Part shown: one piece after another, positions 10,177 to 20,749 of the stretch
How positions within the stretch are numbered: position 1 is the stretch's first letter
Layout of the letters: each line of letters opens with the position of its first letter
Source: Linanthus parryae
Lineage: Eukaryota; Streptophyta; Magnoliopsida; Ericales; Polemoniaceae
Direction: 5' to 3'
DNA length: 64,000 nt
NCBI GenBank assembly: GCA_023055425.1
Contig: JALGPY010000003.1
Coordinates: forward strand, 22,875,001-22,939,000
Program-made: the position numbers and the translations under genes
The notes under the pieces: generated by a model
The model's input: only the letters and a program-made list of their open reading frames with translations
Databases searched by the model: none
Told to the model about the DNA's origin: nothing

Positions 10177-12655
10177 TTAATTTTTCAATTGAGGGCAAAT
10201 CTTTCTGGTGTGCCCTTTTACATGGCAATGGCTACATCCGTACGTTCCCGTTCCTCGCTTTTTTTCACGAACGGTTTCGACCATTGGCTTGTGTCTTTTC
10301 TCCTTGTCCCTCCCAACTGTTACAACTTTCTTCGGTGGAAGTGGGCGAATGTTTCTTATGTGTGCAGGTACTTCGCTTGTGACTGCGCTGGTCCAAGTTG
10401 CTGGGTTAGGAGGAGTCTTAATTGTACCTGCATAAGCCAGATGGTAGTTTTCCAGTGAATAGAACCTGCTTGTGTGGTCGTACATGACCTTCATATCATG
10501 GTCGGCATCGTAACGGCCAAGTTTTCTGAGTTCTTTTGCACAAGCACACGCATGCACACACGGGAACCACATCTGTTGGTATTTGCCGCACGTGCAGGTT
10601 CCGAGGCAATGTCCAGGTTTGAATTCCACAATTTGAGTTTTCAGATGATTACCGCGGACTTCATACAGAGACTCTGAAATTGGTCGCACTCGAAAATCTA
10701 TGCACTTTATAGAACGACTCAACATTCTTTTCTCCATTTTCGCAGTCAGGTAGGTGTTGCCCATGTCAAAGCCGAGGTTTCGTTTTTTAAGGTGCCACTC
10801 GCTCTGATGATCGCTTATTTGGGAGAACATTGTAAGAGCTTTGTCAGACCTGGTCGGCAGCAGGCACGAGTTAATGGACTCAGCATAGTTGGATGTAAGA
10901 ATCTCAAACCGTGCTGTTTTACAATGGGACCTTGCCCATTTCTCTAGACCGGCATCCCGTAAGTAACGTTCGACGGTCTTGTCGTTAACGCTGTTTACTT
11001 TGTCGCACTCAATACCCATGTCTATCAGATGTGACTCACACGCGTCCTTATCAAATGTGTAGGCCGCATTGTGGTAATGAGGCACCCACTTTTGTGTATT
11101 GTAATGCTTCAGAGCGTTCATTTTCAAATGGTAATAGCAGTGGACGTGGTTGGATAAGGGGTACACGGCCTTGACTGAATTGATGATAGCCCGGTGCCGA
11201 TATGAAACGAACGTCAACTCCTCATGATCCTGGACAACATACCTCAGTCTGTTTAAGAACCAAGTCCATGCAGCGGTGTCTTCATTGTCCACTAGTCCCC
11301 ATGCAATGGGATAGCACTGTTTCTGGCTATCAACCATTGTGCATACGACCAATTGCAGGGGTTCCTTCTTCATGTGCGACATGTCGATGACAATTACTGG
11401 TCGCATCTACGGTATCCCCTGAATTTGTGCCGCGAACGCAAGGAAACAGTACAAGAAAACACCACCTTCGTCCACTCCCATATCCCATTTAGTACCGGGG
11501 TTCAGAATTTCACATAATGCCATGAACACGGGAAGATCAGCGTAATTTTGAGCACGAGTACCCTGGATCATCTGTTTGGCCCTTTGACGTGCATACCATG
11601 CCGGCCAGTACGATATTCTACTTCCCATTTTTAAGGCGATGTTCTGTACTTCCTTGATTGTGGGTGTGTTTTTTGATTGGCCCATCATTCCCAGCAATTC
11701 ATACGCGATCACTTCGCTATTAATGTTACGGTGCTTCCCATCTACGCTGCATGCCGTACATGTATGAATGGGGTTATGTTTCTTCACCTGGTAGTGCACG
11801 GAATCTTTTTGCTTGTAAGCCCCAAGCATCCATTTGCATTCCCGATTCTCGCACCGCAGTATAATACGAGTCTGGTCTCGCTTATATACGTAAAAAGTCC
11901 ATCTCTTCGAACCTGCAACCGTTCTGATATGGTGGGACAACGCCCTCCCAGTATACAAACCTTTCATCTCTATTTCCAGACCGTCTAGCCTTCCCACACC
12001 AGTCTGTCCACGACTCTCTGTACAATCTACCGCAACAGTTGCCAATGCAAGATTATTTTGCCCCATTGCCTCATTAGTGGCAACCATAACTCTGTCAGCT
12101 AATTGCACAATGTCGTTACAGTGAACCGGAGACGGAGTGAGATCCATTGCGTTATATGCTACCCTGTCTTCGTCACGATCCTCGGCGAGTATCTCTATAC
12201 CCTGAAAGTAATCCTCGCGGTATGTAAGGGGGGGGGCTCAAAGGAACCAACTGATTGTTAGAGGTTTCAGTTTGATCCATCACATCCTCGTCAGCAACAT
12301 CAGCATTAATGTATGGTTGATCCACCAAATCCCTTAACGTGACGTACATGGTTACAACAGTTCCCTTTTCCGTAATATCAAAGATATCTTTGATTTCTAT
12401 ATATTTAGTGAGGACATTAGGCTCGATCAGGTTAGCATCTGGAAATTGGAAATGATAAGATAAGACAACCTTTTTGGTAGGCGGACAATCTGTATCCATT
12501 CTGACCGAAACTTCGTGCTCCAAAGATTCCACGGTAATGCCTTGAATTATCTTGAATACTGCATTCTTCACGGCATGACCTATGTATATGTGTCTACCTT
12601 CGGCACGCGTCCATTCACCATTCCAAACAGCACGGAACATCAATTTTCTCACCAT
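10177..12655 (-). pseudogene. MuDR/MURA-like transposase, near full length but broken
   Basis: Read 12655 to 10177, about 825 codons. The N-terminal part (MVRKLMFRAVWNGEW...) resembles the PB1-like region of plant MULE transposases. Then come a MuDR DNA-binding region, the MULE catalytic domain (RPVIVIDMSHMKKEP, PIAWGLVDNEDTAAWTWFL), a SWIM zinc finger (CTCGKYQQMWFPCVHA) and a C-terminal zinc knuckle (CSHCHVKGHTRKIC). Defects: a frameshift at a run of nine G at 12228-12236 (the adjacent frame continues LTYREDYFQG), a TAG at 11407-11409 just before the catalytic domain, and VSYRH where the family has SDR, which loses the second catalytic Asp. The G-run shift could be a sequencing error. The stop and the lost Asp argue that this copy is inactive. 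Confidence 0.88.
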
Positions 12656-12659
12656 TTCT

Positions 12660-12785
12660 ACATGTCAAGAGAGAGAATGATTTTAGGGTTTAGGGTTCGC
12701 ATAGTAGAAAGAGAGAGAATGATTTTAGGGTTTAGGGTTCGCATAGTAGAAAGAGAGAGAATGATTTTAGGGTTTAGGGTTTGGA
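12660..12785. repeat. Three 45-bp tandem repeats with TTTAGGG pairs
   Basis: Units of the form GAGAGAGAATGATTTTAGGG followed by TTTAGGGTTCGCATAGTAGAAA lie immediately upstream of the transposase start, where its promoter or leader would be. Confidence 0.75.
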
Positions 12786-12902
12786 TGAAATTAGGGTTTG
12801 GTCAAACAAAGAAAAAAGTTTTCTGATGGGTAACAGAATTTCTGTACTTTTTTCAGGAAGGAGAGGGACCACCACCAGCTCAGACAACATATTTATTTTA
12901 AA

Positions 12903-13140
12903 CTGTGACGAGAGTATACTCGTCCCTGTATTTACAACTTGGACGAGAGAATGTTCGTCCCTGTTTTTACAACTGTGACGAGAGTATACTCGTCCCTGTA
13001 TTTACAACTGGGACGAGAGAATGTTCGTCCCTGTATTTACAACTGGGACGAGAGTATACTCGTCCCTGTATTTACAACTGGGACGAGAGAATGTTCGTCC
13101 CTGTATTTACAACTGGGACGAGAGTATACTCGTCCCAGTC
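12903..13140. repeat. Seven 35-bp hairpin-forming repeats
   Basis: The units alternate GGGACGAGAGTATACTCGTC and GGGACGAGAGAATGTTCGTC, each followed by CCTGTATTTACAACT. Each unit is itself a short inverted repeat (GACGAG...CTCGTC). They lie upstream of the transposase gene inside the MULE. Confidence 0.85.
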
Positions 13141-13218
13141 TTAGGTGTACAATCTTAGGTTTACTTAATATGCTTGGATGATCTGTGATTTAGGGATTCA
13201 TGTTTAGTATTATTATTG

Positions 13219-13615
13219 TTTATGACTTACAATTAACATCCTTAGTGGCTATAGGAATGATACTTTGTTGGTTATAGTGTTTAGAGACAACAAATGTAGG
13301 ATTTTGGGAGGATGTTACTTGGTTTAATGGTATGTATAAGGTTTAGGCATTACATGATTAAGATATGATGATTGTAGGATGTTGAGTTTATAGTTTACAT
13401 TACATGATTATATGGTTTAGGACTTACAATTAACATCTTTAGTGTCTATAGGAATGATACTTAGTTGGTTATAGTGTTTAGTGTCTACACATGTAGGATT
13501 TTGGGATGATGTTAGTTGGTTTAATGGCATGTATAAGGTTTAGGCATTACATGATTAAGATATGATGATTGTAGGATTTTGAGTTTATAGTTTAGATTAC
13601 ATGATTATATGGTTT
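13219..13615. repeat. Tandem duplication, two units of about 195 bp
   Basis: The segment from TTATGACTTACAATTAACAT through GATTATATGG occurs twice in direct order with scattered changes. It has no coding content and lies inside the MULE. Confidence 0.75.
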
Positions 13616-13665
13616 AGGACTTACAATTTTAATATTGAATACCATTTTTCATGATAAGAGAGGAT

Positions 13666-13694
13666 TTCAGGGTTTAGGGTTTAGGGTTTAGGGT
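13666..13694. repeat. Short telomere-like (TTTAGGG)n tract
   Basis: About four consecutive copies of the plant telomere unit, ending GGGTATGCTCG. It is too short to be a telomere and lies between two GACGAG arrays of the MULE. Confidence 0.8.
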
Positions 13695-14433
13695 ATGCTC
13701 GTCTCTGTCGTCCCTGTCTTGTCATCTTTGGGTATCGTACTCGTACGAGTCTATCACACCCCAGTCTGGGACGAGAGATTACTCGTCCCACGAGTCTATC
13801 AAATGCCAGACCGGGACGAGTCCTCGTCTGTGATTTGAATGCCAGACGAGAGATTTCTCGTCCCAGTTTGGCAGGTCTTGCTCTTCCCAGTTGTGCATGG
13901 GGAAGACTGGTACGAGCATAGTTCACGTCTCAGTCTTATGAGAAGACAGAGACGTTGAATATACTCGTCCGAGTCTCTCCACATACAACAACACACATCA
14001 AACCAATAATAATGAAGAACAGAGCAGAAATAAACCTACATTTTAGAGTAATGTGATGAACATATTGGAAGGATGACAGTAAATAAATGAGAATACCATA
14101 CATTTCAGAGTACTGTGATCAACATATACTAAGGACAAACATACAGTACAGAGATGAGAGTTTAAGTTTTTACCGTAGCTGAAGAACAAAAGTGAGGAAA
14201 GAGAGAGACTTGTACAGACAAATGGGATACTTCTATGGGAGAACTGGAGCCAATGAGAGTGACAAATGAGCCATATTCTTGAGGAGTTTAAGGTATACAT
14301 TCATAAAGTTTACAGTTGGAGTAAATTCAACTGTACTTGGTAGGTTGAGGTAGATAGAAACAATTCAATGTTGGAGAGAGAGAGTACGCGTTTTTAGGGT
14401 TTGTTTTTAGAGTATTTAACTATTGTGTTTGGA

Positions 14434-14699
14434 AAGGTTGGTTTAAGGCTTCTGTGGAAACTGATGCTCAAGTGATAGTAAATGCAATCAAAAACAATGT
14501 TGCTAGCCGTTGGAATTGGAGGACCAGAGCCTCCCTGTTCAGCCTTGTTAAAAAATTTCTCTAGTTCAATTAATTATGTACCCAGAGAGTTAAATGCCAG
14601 AGCACATAAACTAGTTGGTGCAGTTTTGTAATGATCTTAGTAGTGGGAGTGATCAACCCAGTTTTGGTATGTATAAGGGTGGCCTTTTCTATAAAAAAA
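14434..14699 (+). mobile_element. 5'-truncated LINE 3' end (RNase H remnant) inside the MULE
   Basis: A 266-bp insertion is flanked by perfect 16-bp direct repeats AACTATTGTGTTTGGA (14418-14433 and 14700-14715) and ends in a short A run. It encodes DAQVIVNAIKNNVASRWNWR and, after a frameshift, YVPRELNARAHKLVGAVL, the plant RNase H-like tail of L1-type elements. A truncated 5' end, A tail and target duplication are the marks of target-primed reverse transcription. It post-dates assembly of the MULE. Confidence 0.85.
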
Positions 14700-14714
14700 A
14701 ACTATTGTGTTTGG

Positions 14715-14935
14715 AGACGAGAGAGAGTTGGAGACGAGATTGGAGACGAGAGAGAGAGTTGGAGACGAGATTGGAGACGAGAGAGAGAGTTGGAGACGAG
14801 ATTGGAGACGAGAGAGAGAGTTGGAGACGAGAGAGAGAGATGGAGACGAGAGAGAGAGTTGGAGACGAGAGACAGTTGGAGACGAGAGGCAGATGGAGAC
14901 GAGAGAGAGAGAATGGAGACGAGAGAGACAGATGG
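14715..14935. repeat. GAGACGAGAGAGAGAGTTG tandem array
   Basis: A purine-rich array of GGAGACGAGA units with variable GA runs, just inside the MULE right end. The long frames it gives in all phases are repeat artefacts. Confidence 0.8.
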
Positions 14936-16229
14936 CCCCACTACGCTGCTAACAACTAGTGTTTAAAAAGGAGGGTATTTTTCAAAGACCAATTCACCCG
15001 AATGCATTTTTCTAAGACCAATTCACAGACTGGTATATTTCCAATTGCCCCCTAGTTTACCCTCGTTCATGCCTAAGGAGATGCCAGACCTCTCCCCTTT
15101 TTACAAAAACATGTATCACCCCGATCAAGATTCCATTATTTGGAATCCATCAACAACAATTACTCTATGCTCCTACTGAGTACCCGTTCTGTTACTGTCG
15201 TCCCCAGCACATTCTATACGGCTTAGGGTACGATTCAGTTAACGACGATTACAAAGTTGTAAAGATGTTGCAGTTTCACGGTATAGCCAAACCGGACACT
15301 TATAACTCGGTTGTGAAAATGTTCAGTCTTAAAGCGAACGAGTGGAAGAACATTAATAGATGCCCTTATTACCTTGCTTACAGTAACGTTCGTGGCGAAT
15401 ATGCCTCGGTGCTCTTCATTGGGTTATGAAGGGAAATGTGATGGGGAACCGGATTATTTCCTCGGTGCTGTTGATCTTGCTACTGAGAAACACCGGGTTG
15501 TGCCACTCCCTGACTTCAGTGATAAAGTCTGGAGTCAATTTTATATGCATGTCGGGGTGTTGGGAGGAAGTTTATCTATCTTCTGTCACCACACTAGCAG
15601 TCTCCGTCTCGATGTGTGGATTATGAGAGAGTACGGAGTGAAAGAGTCTTGGGAAAATGTTTTCTCGTTTTGGCAGCCTAGAGATACTACTGTGTATAGC
15701 CTGGTGCGTCCTCTGGCTTTCTCAAAGAGTGGAAGGGAAGTTCTTATGGTGCACGACAACGAGAAGCTGAGTTGGTATGATCTTGGTGATAAAGTCTGTA
15801 AGGATATTGATCTCCGGGGTGTTCCAAGACAGTTCAATACACTGGTTTCTGTGCAAAGCCTTGTTCAGCTTCCGCACGAAGAGAATTCGGGTGAAGAAAA
15901 GATAGTCCACAAGAAGAAGACAGAGGACAAGAAGAAAGAGGACAAGAAGGAAGAAGACAAGAAGGAAGAAGAGAAGCAGGACGAGGATGATCAAAATCCT
16001 CCCAACAGCCAACAATAAATGGAATACATTTTTCCTGAGCAGAATTATTCTTTTGTTTTTCTTAAATTTTTCTTCAAATCATTTCAATAGCTGAAATTTC
16101 TTTTTTACCAGAGATCCATTGGCCCACCAAAATTACAATTCCAAACCTCTAAGCTTCCTGAACAATCTCTTCTACTCAGATGATCAAAATCCTCTACACC
16201 AGAATGACAGCAGTCATATCTATCATTCG

Positions 16230-17161
16230 TGGTGAAATCTCTTTTGAATCAGTTAGTGTTGGTCAGTATCTTGTTGCTTTTGGCTTCCCAGATAAAAAGA
16301 ATGAGCTTAAAGGGGAGTTTTAGTTTCCATAACCACCCCAATTCTCTGACTGGTTTGTAGTGTTAAGTTGCCTTGACTGTAAAACAGACGTTGGAGCATC
16401 CATTCCCGTGAAAAATTTCTTCTCCATCAGTCACTTGTGAGAAATGAATTTTTCTAATGCTCTCACAGTCAGAGCTAGAGATTAAGTTTTCAAGAATTGT
16501 GAGATCTCTATTCCTGTCATTATGAATGAGTTATTTCACTTTCATGTTGCTATCAAAGATGGTATTTGGGTAGGTTTAACATAACCGAGTCATCGGTTCA
16601 CCCTTACAAATAGAAATGTTGTGGCCATTTCCCACACTCAGCCTCCTATCATCGAGAACGAGTTTTATTGCTTTGATAATGCCTCTTCAAACTCAAGAGT
16701 CCACTCTTTTCTCAGGCCAATTAAATAGATCCTGGTGCTTTAGAAGTTAAGAGACTTCTCAGAACTTTATCCATAGATTATCGTTGTCAGGATCCTCTTT
16801 GGATTGGATTGCCCAACCAAGCTTGACAATGTAGACCATGTTTTGTCCCTCATGTTTTTTATGTCCAGACCACCATTATCCTTACTCATACACAGTCGGT
16901 TCCAATTGACTAAACTGAATTTTTCCTTTTCACTCTCCTCAATAGAAAGTTTCTATTGATTCTATAAATTTGAGTAGGGAGAGCATTTTCTGATATCATA
17001 TATGCTGGAATTTCATCATTGATAGCCTTGATCAAGCTCATCCTTCCAGCCACCGAGAAATAAACAGCTGTCCAGCTAGAAAGTCTATTCTTCATTTTTT
17101 CAAGCAACGGAGCAAAGAGTTTTTGTCAAATCTTTCATGGAAAATATCAACCCACCCCCCC

Positions 17162-17192
<31 letters not shown>

Positions 17193-18060
17193 ACACACCA
17201 AGTATCTCCCAAGCTTTTGGGGATTTCAGTATTATACCTAGCAGGGCCTTTGTTAACACTACTGGAGACCATTTCTTTGGAAGTTAATTTTTGTCCGGAA
17301 ATGCTACAAAAAGTCATTAAGAGTTAAGACTTCCATAATAATGATGTATCTAGCCATATCAGCATGAGAGAAGAGCAGTATAGCATTAGCAAATAAAGGG
17401 GGTCAGAGTTGGGCAATTTCTGGTAATTCTCGAGCCTTTTCATTCTGCAGTGCTCTCTTTAATATCATATCAATCAGCTTTTGGAGGCAGAGCAAATATG
17501 TAAAGGACATAATGAGGGAGATCCACTTCACATTTAAATTTAAATCTCTTAGAGTTCTGTGGATAAAGTCCCAAGACATTCTATTGTAAGCCTTTCAAGG
17601 TCAATCATAAATTCATAGCTCCTTTTCCATCCTTTTTTTAGGCAATGGACAAGTTTGTGGTTAATAATTTATCGTCAAAGGTTGTTCTACCTGACTCAAA
17701 GCTTGACTGGTTTGAGGAAAATTAGATTTCTAAGCATGCCTCTGACCTGTTAACCATTAATATATAATCTTTGTCACTTCCTCGTTAACAACATTGCAAA
17801 GGCTTATTCGACATAAACTGTTAATTTCCGTAAGGTTGTCCTGTTTTGGAATTAAAGCTATTATAGTTTTGTTGGTACTTCTAGGCATTTGGATGGAAAT
17901 AAACACCTCTTTTACAAAGTTACACATCCATGCCTAATGTATTACAACAGGCATGGTAGAACTCGACATTGAAACCATCATTGCCCTGAGCTTTAAAGCT
18001 TGATGCAAAGAAAGCATTCCTAATTTCATTTTTGGTGATGAGATTTGAACATGAATTGTT
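16230..18060 (-). pseudogene. Decayed LINE reverse transcriptase relic
   Basis: Read on the minus strand, successive frames give ITKNEIRNAFFASSFKAQGN followed by DGFNVEFY (the start of the LINE RT domain), then a KAYDRMSWDFIHRTLRDLNL-like stretch near 17600. Next comes LFANAILLFSHADM near 17390, where the catalytic YADD is degraded. Near 17000 is SWTAVYFSVAGRMSLIKAIN, and near 16800-16880 a GGLDIKN...KLGWAIQSKEDP stretch from the zf-RVT region. Frameshifts and stops are frequent, and a C/CA microsatellite interrupts it. This is an old, inactive L1-type non-LTR element; exact ends are not visible. Confidence 0.75.
17153..17199. repeat. Poly-C and (CA)n microsatellite
   Basis: A run of C is followed by CACACA repeats, within the LINE relic. 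Confidence 0.9.
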
Positions 18061-18178
18061 AGCATCCGCAATTCACAACATGCATTGGCTCTAGAATTTT
18101 CTCATGAGTGCATGCTCAACTGTTGCGTGACGTTACTTGTTTCCTTTGATTTCTTAATCTTTACATGCATGGTACATT

Positions 18179-18179
18179 G

Positions 18180-18224
<45 letters not shown>

Positions 18225-18233
18225 GGGGGGGGG
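18179..18233. repeat. (GT)n then poly-G microsatellite
   Basis: About 14 GT units are followed by a long G run. Homopolymers like this are also a common assembly-error site. Confidence 0.9.
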
Positions 18234-18512
18234 CTTGGTATGACTTATAAGCAGCAGTTAGTTTTGGATTATAAGTTGAAGCCAACTTATAAGTAGTGTT
18301 TGGTATGGACTTATAAGCTGAAAAGATAGGGTCCAACTTATAAGTCTATAGTGTTAAATTTGAGTCTAGAAAAAGTTGGGTTTTTGAAGATTTTTTGAAC
18401 ATATTTTTCACCAAACACCCCCAACTTTTTTGTTCACCTTTTTTGTCACATATTTTTTTGACATAAACTTATAAGTTAACTTAAGTTGCAAATAAGTAAT
18501 ACTAAACTCACC
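18234..18512. mobile_element. Candidate fold-back MITE
   Basis: The left end GCTTGGTATGACTTATAAG resembles the complement of the right end (TTGCAAATAAGTAATACTAAAC), with several internal ACTTATAAG repeats in both senses. No clear target duplication is visible because the left flank is poly-G. Confidence 0.4.
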
Positions 18513-18559
18513 AATTATTGATCGTTATACAATAAATTTGCATACACATGTCATCAGTT

Positions 18560-19010
18560 ATACGATATTGTTTTTCTCTTTAAAGAACGGTTGTGTAGTG
18601 TATGTTATCTTATCATAGCTCGGGCGTCACTGCATTTAAGTTCCATGTTAAATGATTGAATTTACATTTGTTATTTTATGTTTTTTTTTGTGCTTTCCCT
18701 TCAGAGAATGTAATCTTTCACATGCATTTGGAGTATCAAGCCAATGATGTGTTTCTGTTTTTGCTCTATGTTTGAATGTGCACAAAGCCTACATTATGCG
18801 GGCCATGAGTACAAAGTAGGGTGGATTTGGTATAATATTGCTGAATAGGTTCTTGTAATTCCTAAAATACCCCCTCACAAGCCACTACCTCCTTTTATTT
18901 TTGATTCCCCTTAAATATAAACAACTACCTGCTTGCATGTGCCTCATTTCTTTAGACGGATAAAATACACCAGTTGGCGTCTTGTGGGCTTTAGAGGTTT
19001 AACAGCTTCG
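18560..19010 (+). repeat. Duplicated F-box 3'-flank block, copy 3
   Basis: It shares the CACATGCATTTGGAGTATC core and the following TTTAGACGGATA segment with the blocks at 2245-2690 and 3880-4240, and lies 3' of the second F-box pseudogene. Confidence 0.65.
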
Positions 19011-19020
19011 ATTTAATAGT

Positions 19021-19147
19021 TGTAGGACTAATTTTTAATAACTTTAGGACTAATTTGTCATTACTTTAGGACTAATTTGCAATTAGCGTTGTATTACCTA
19101 TTTAAAGGTATTGATAATCAATGGAAAATGCACTTCACCCACTTTCA
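19021..19147 (+). repeat. Ty1/copia 5' LTR, only 127 bp
   Basis: It begins TGTAGGACTAAT and ends TTTCA, directly followed by a methionine-tRNA primer site. It contains three TTAGGACTAATTT repeats and a TATA-like TATTTAAAGG at 19099-19108. The length is at the low end for copia elements. The 3' LTR is not in the window. Confidence 0.7.
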
Positions 19148-19160
19148 TGGTATCAGAGCC
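19148..19160 (+). promoter_or_regulatory. Copia primer binding site (initiator Met tRNA)
   Basis: TGGTATCAGAGCC starts right after the LTR end. It is the standard plant copia primer site and fixes the LTR boundary. Confidence 0.9.
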
Positions 19161-19722
19161 TTCCTAGGTCTCTTTTCTTTTTTCGTCGCCGGCCTCACGC
19201 CGCCACAGATGCCGTCGTCCTCCCTCTCAGACGACCACAGCTCCTCCGGCCTCGTTTTGCAGCGTCGTCCCTTTCTGGTCGTTCTCCGGTCGCCTCTGTC
19301 ACCGAGACCTACTTCTCGATCACCCCTACATCGGACGAGTGCAGCAACATCACTCCCTCTGCAACCTCCGGCAAAACGCAGCTTCACGCGATACACAACT
19401 TTCGTCTCGCCGATCCACGCGCTCGCTCAGATCCACGCGGTCGGCTCTGCAGTCGGCTTGGCTCCACGCGTTTGGCTTCCGCGTTCTCCCTCTCCAGCTC
19501 GGCTCCAGCGATATTCGGCTCGGCTTCCGTGTTCTGCACCTTCAGCTCGGCTTCTGCACCAATTCGGCTCGGCTACCGTGGTCTCCCCTCTGTAGCTCGG
19601 CTCCAGCACAGTTTTGGCTAGACTCCAGTGGGTTTATTCGGCTTGGCTACAGCAGCAGCCCACTTTCCTTGTTATTTTCCTCTTTTTAGCTTCGGCAGCA
19701 GCTCAATTTCTTATACGGCGCC

Positions 19723-20748
19723 ATGTCTTCCACCACCGACACAGCCTCTTCCAGCAACACCAAGGAGCCCCTCCACCCCGTGTTCCTTGTTAACAACATT
19801 GAGAAGCGTGTTCGTTTCACCTTGGAAAATGACAAAGTTCAGTATGATCACTGGGCTACGTTTTTTCGCATCCAAACGCACTCCTTTGGCGTTTCAGATC
19901 ATCTCGACAAAGACCCGCCACCTGCTGACAGTGATCCCCTCTGGAGCTCTATTGATTCGGTAATCCTGTCTTGGATTTACCAAACGATTAGGGATGACTT
20001 GGCACTCGCTATCCTTACTCGGGGCCAGACTGCTAGACAAGCGTGGTTGAAGTTGGAGAACCTCTTTCACGACAATCAGGGCTCTCGGCTAGCAGAACTG
20101 GAATTGGAATTTGTCAATCTGCGCATGGACCACTGCTCGTCTCTCGACGACTACTGCACCAGGCTGAAGAACTTAGCGGATTGTATTGGGAATGTCGGCA
20201 CTTCAGTTTCGAACCAGCGGTTGGTTATACAGCTCACCAATGGTCTCTCTCCTGCATATACCGGTGTGGCCATGATCATCCAGCAGACTCGTCCCACTCC
20301 GGAGTATCTCTCAACTGTTTCCATGATCCGGCTACACGAGCGTCTTCTTTCTCGACAGGAGCCGGTCTATCCTAGCCCGCATCAGGTGTTGGTTTCGACT
20401 CCTTCGAACCGACAACCGAATGCCACTTCTCCTCACCCCGGCGGTCACTCCAGTGGAGGGAATGGGAACCATGGCGGCGGACAACGTCGGCATGGGAATG
20501 GCAGGAATGGACGTCGTAAATCCGGGACAGGAGGTGGTCAACCAGCTGCTCCGACACCCCCTGCTGCACCCTCGGGCTCCCAAGGCTCCTGGGTTTGGTG
20601 CCCCTGCCCCACGGGACCTGTGCCTCCCTGCCCTTATCCGACTACGGGCTGGAGTACTCCACGGCTAGTCATGCTGGCCTTCTCGGTCCACCACCGGCCG
20701 CGCGTCATCAGGACTCACCGCTGCTTCTGGTCATCCGACTGCTATTGA
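19723..20748 (+). CDS. Ty1/copia Gag-like protein
   Basis: The 341-residue frame starts MSSTTDTASSSNTKEPLHPV, about 560 bases after the primer site. Residues of about 40-200 fit the copia gag_2/UBN2 capsid domain (DHWATFFRIQ, WLKLENLFHDNQGSRLAELE, LDDYCTRLKNLAD). A Gly/Asn/Arg-rich nucleic-acid-binding stretch follows, without a clear CCHC knuckle. The last 50 or so residues and the TGA at 20746-20748 look like a frameshift, because in the intact family gag continues into protease in one frame and that frame resumes just before 20750. Gag coats the RNA in cytoplasmic particles. This copy is probably non-functional. Confidence 0.8.
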   Translation: MSSTTDTASSSNTKEPLHPVFLVNNIEKRVRFTLENDKVQYDHWATFFRIQTHSFGVSDHLDKDPPPADSDPLWSSIDSVILSWIYQTIRDDLALAILTRGQTARQAWLKLENLFHDNQGSRLAELELEFVNLRMDHCSSLDDYCTRLKNLADCIGNVGTSVSNQRLVIQLTNGLSPAYTGVAMIIQQTRPTPEYLSTVSMIRLHERLLSRQEPVYPSPHQVLVSTPSNRQPNATSPHPGGHSSGGNGNHGGGQRRHGNGRNGRRKSGTGGGQPAAPTPPAAPSGSQGSWVWCPCPTGPVPPCPYPTTGWSTPRLVMLAFSVHHRPRVIRTHRCFWSSDCY

Positions 20749-20749
20749 T

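Larger units (their letters stand above)
8801..15050 (-). mobile_element. Mutator-like element (MULE), about 6.25 kb, transposase damaged
   Basis: Terminal inverted repeats are diverged but recognisable: GAATTGGTCTTTGAAAAATA near the left end matches the complement of two motifs near the right end (about 14968-15050). The flanks repeat CCTAGTTTAC at 8791-8800 and 15051-15060, possibly 11 bp, in the MULE size range. The element holds a MURA-like transposase gene on the minus strand, an acidic ORF on the same strand, several tandem arrays and a small LINE insertion. Its insertion point is inside an F-box pseudogene. Confidence 0.85.
8512..16018 (+). pseudogene. F-box/FBA pseudogene split by a 6.25-kb MULE
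   Basis: The 5' part (8512-8800) starts MVQQHPPEIVTNDILTRL. It continues in shifting frames as CVSKSWCS, then KSHLAKSFQTKSHRKLILHK and GSCNGL. The F-box lacks the usual LPVKSLMRFR segment. The 3' part (15051-16018) resumes in the FBA region: LYGLGYDSVNDDYKVVK, then after a frameshift near 15400 AVDLATEKHRVVPLPDF, DVWIMREYGVKESW and PLAFSKSGREVL. It ends in a Lys/Glu/Asp-rich tail with a stop at 16016-16018. The MULE 8801-15050 sits between the halves with a CCTAGTTTAC duplication. Removing it does not restore an open frame, so erosion is independent of, or later than, the insertion. Confidence 0.85.

Noticed and set aside
12903..13140. Regular 35-bp repeats resembling a CRISPR array
   Set aside because: There are no unique spacers: repeat and intervening sequence are the same in every unit, and the array lies inside a plant MULE.
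14615..14966. Several overlapping long open frames on both strands (Glu/Arg-rich)
   Set aside because: They are translations of the GAGACGAGAGAG tandem array in different phases.
19077..19689. Ser/Arg/Leu-rich frames in the copia leader
   Set aside because: Three phases are open at once in a GC- and CT-rich leader between primer site and gag, with no domain.
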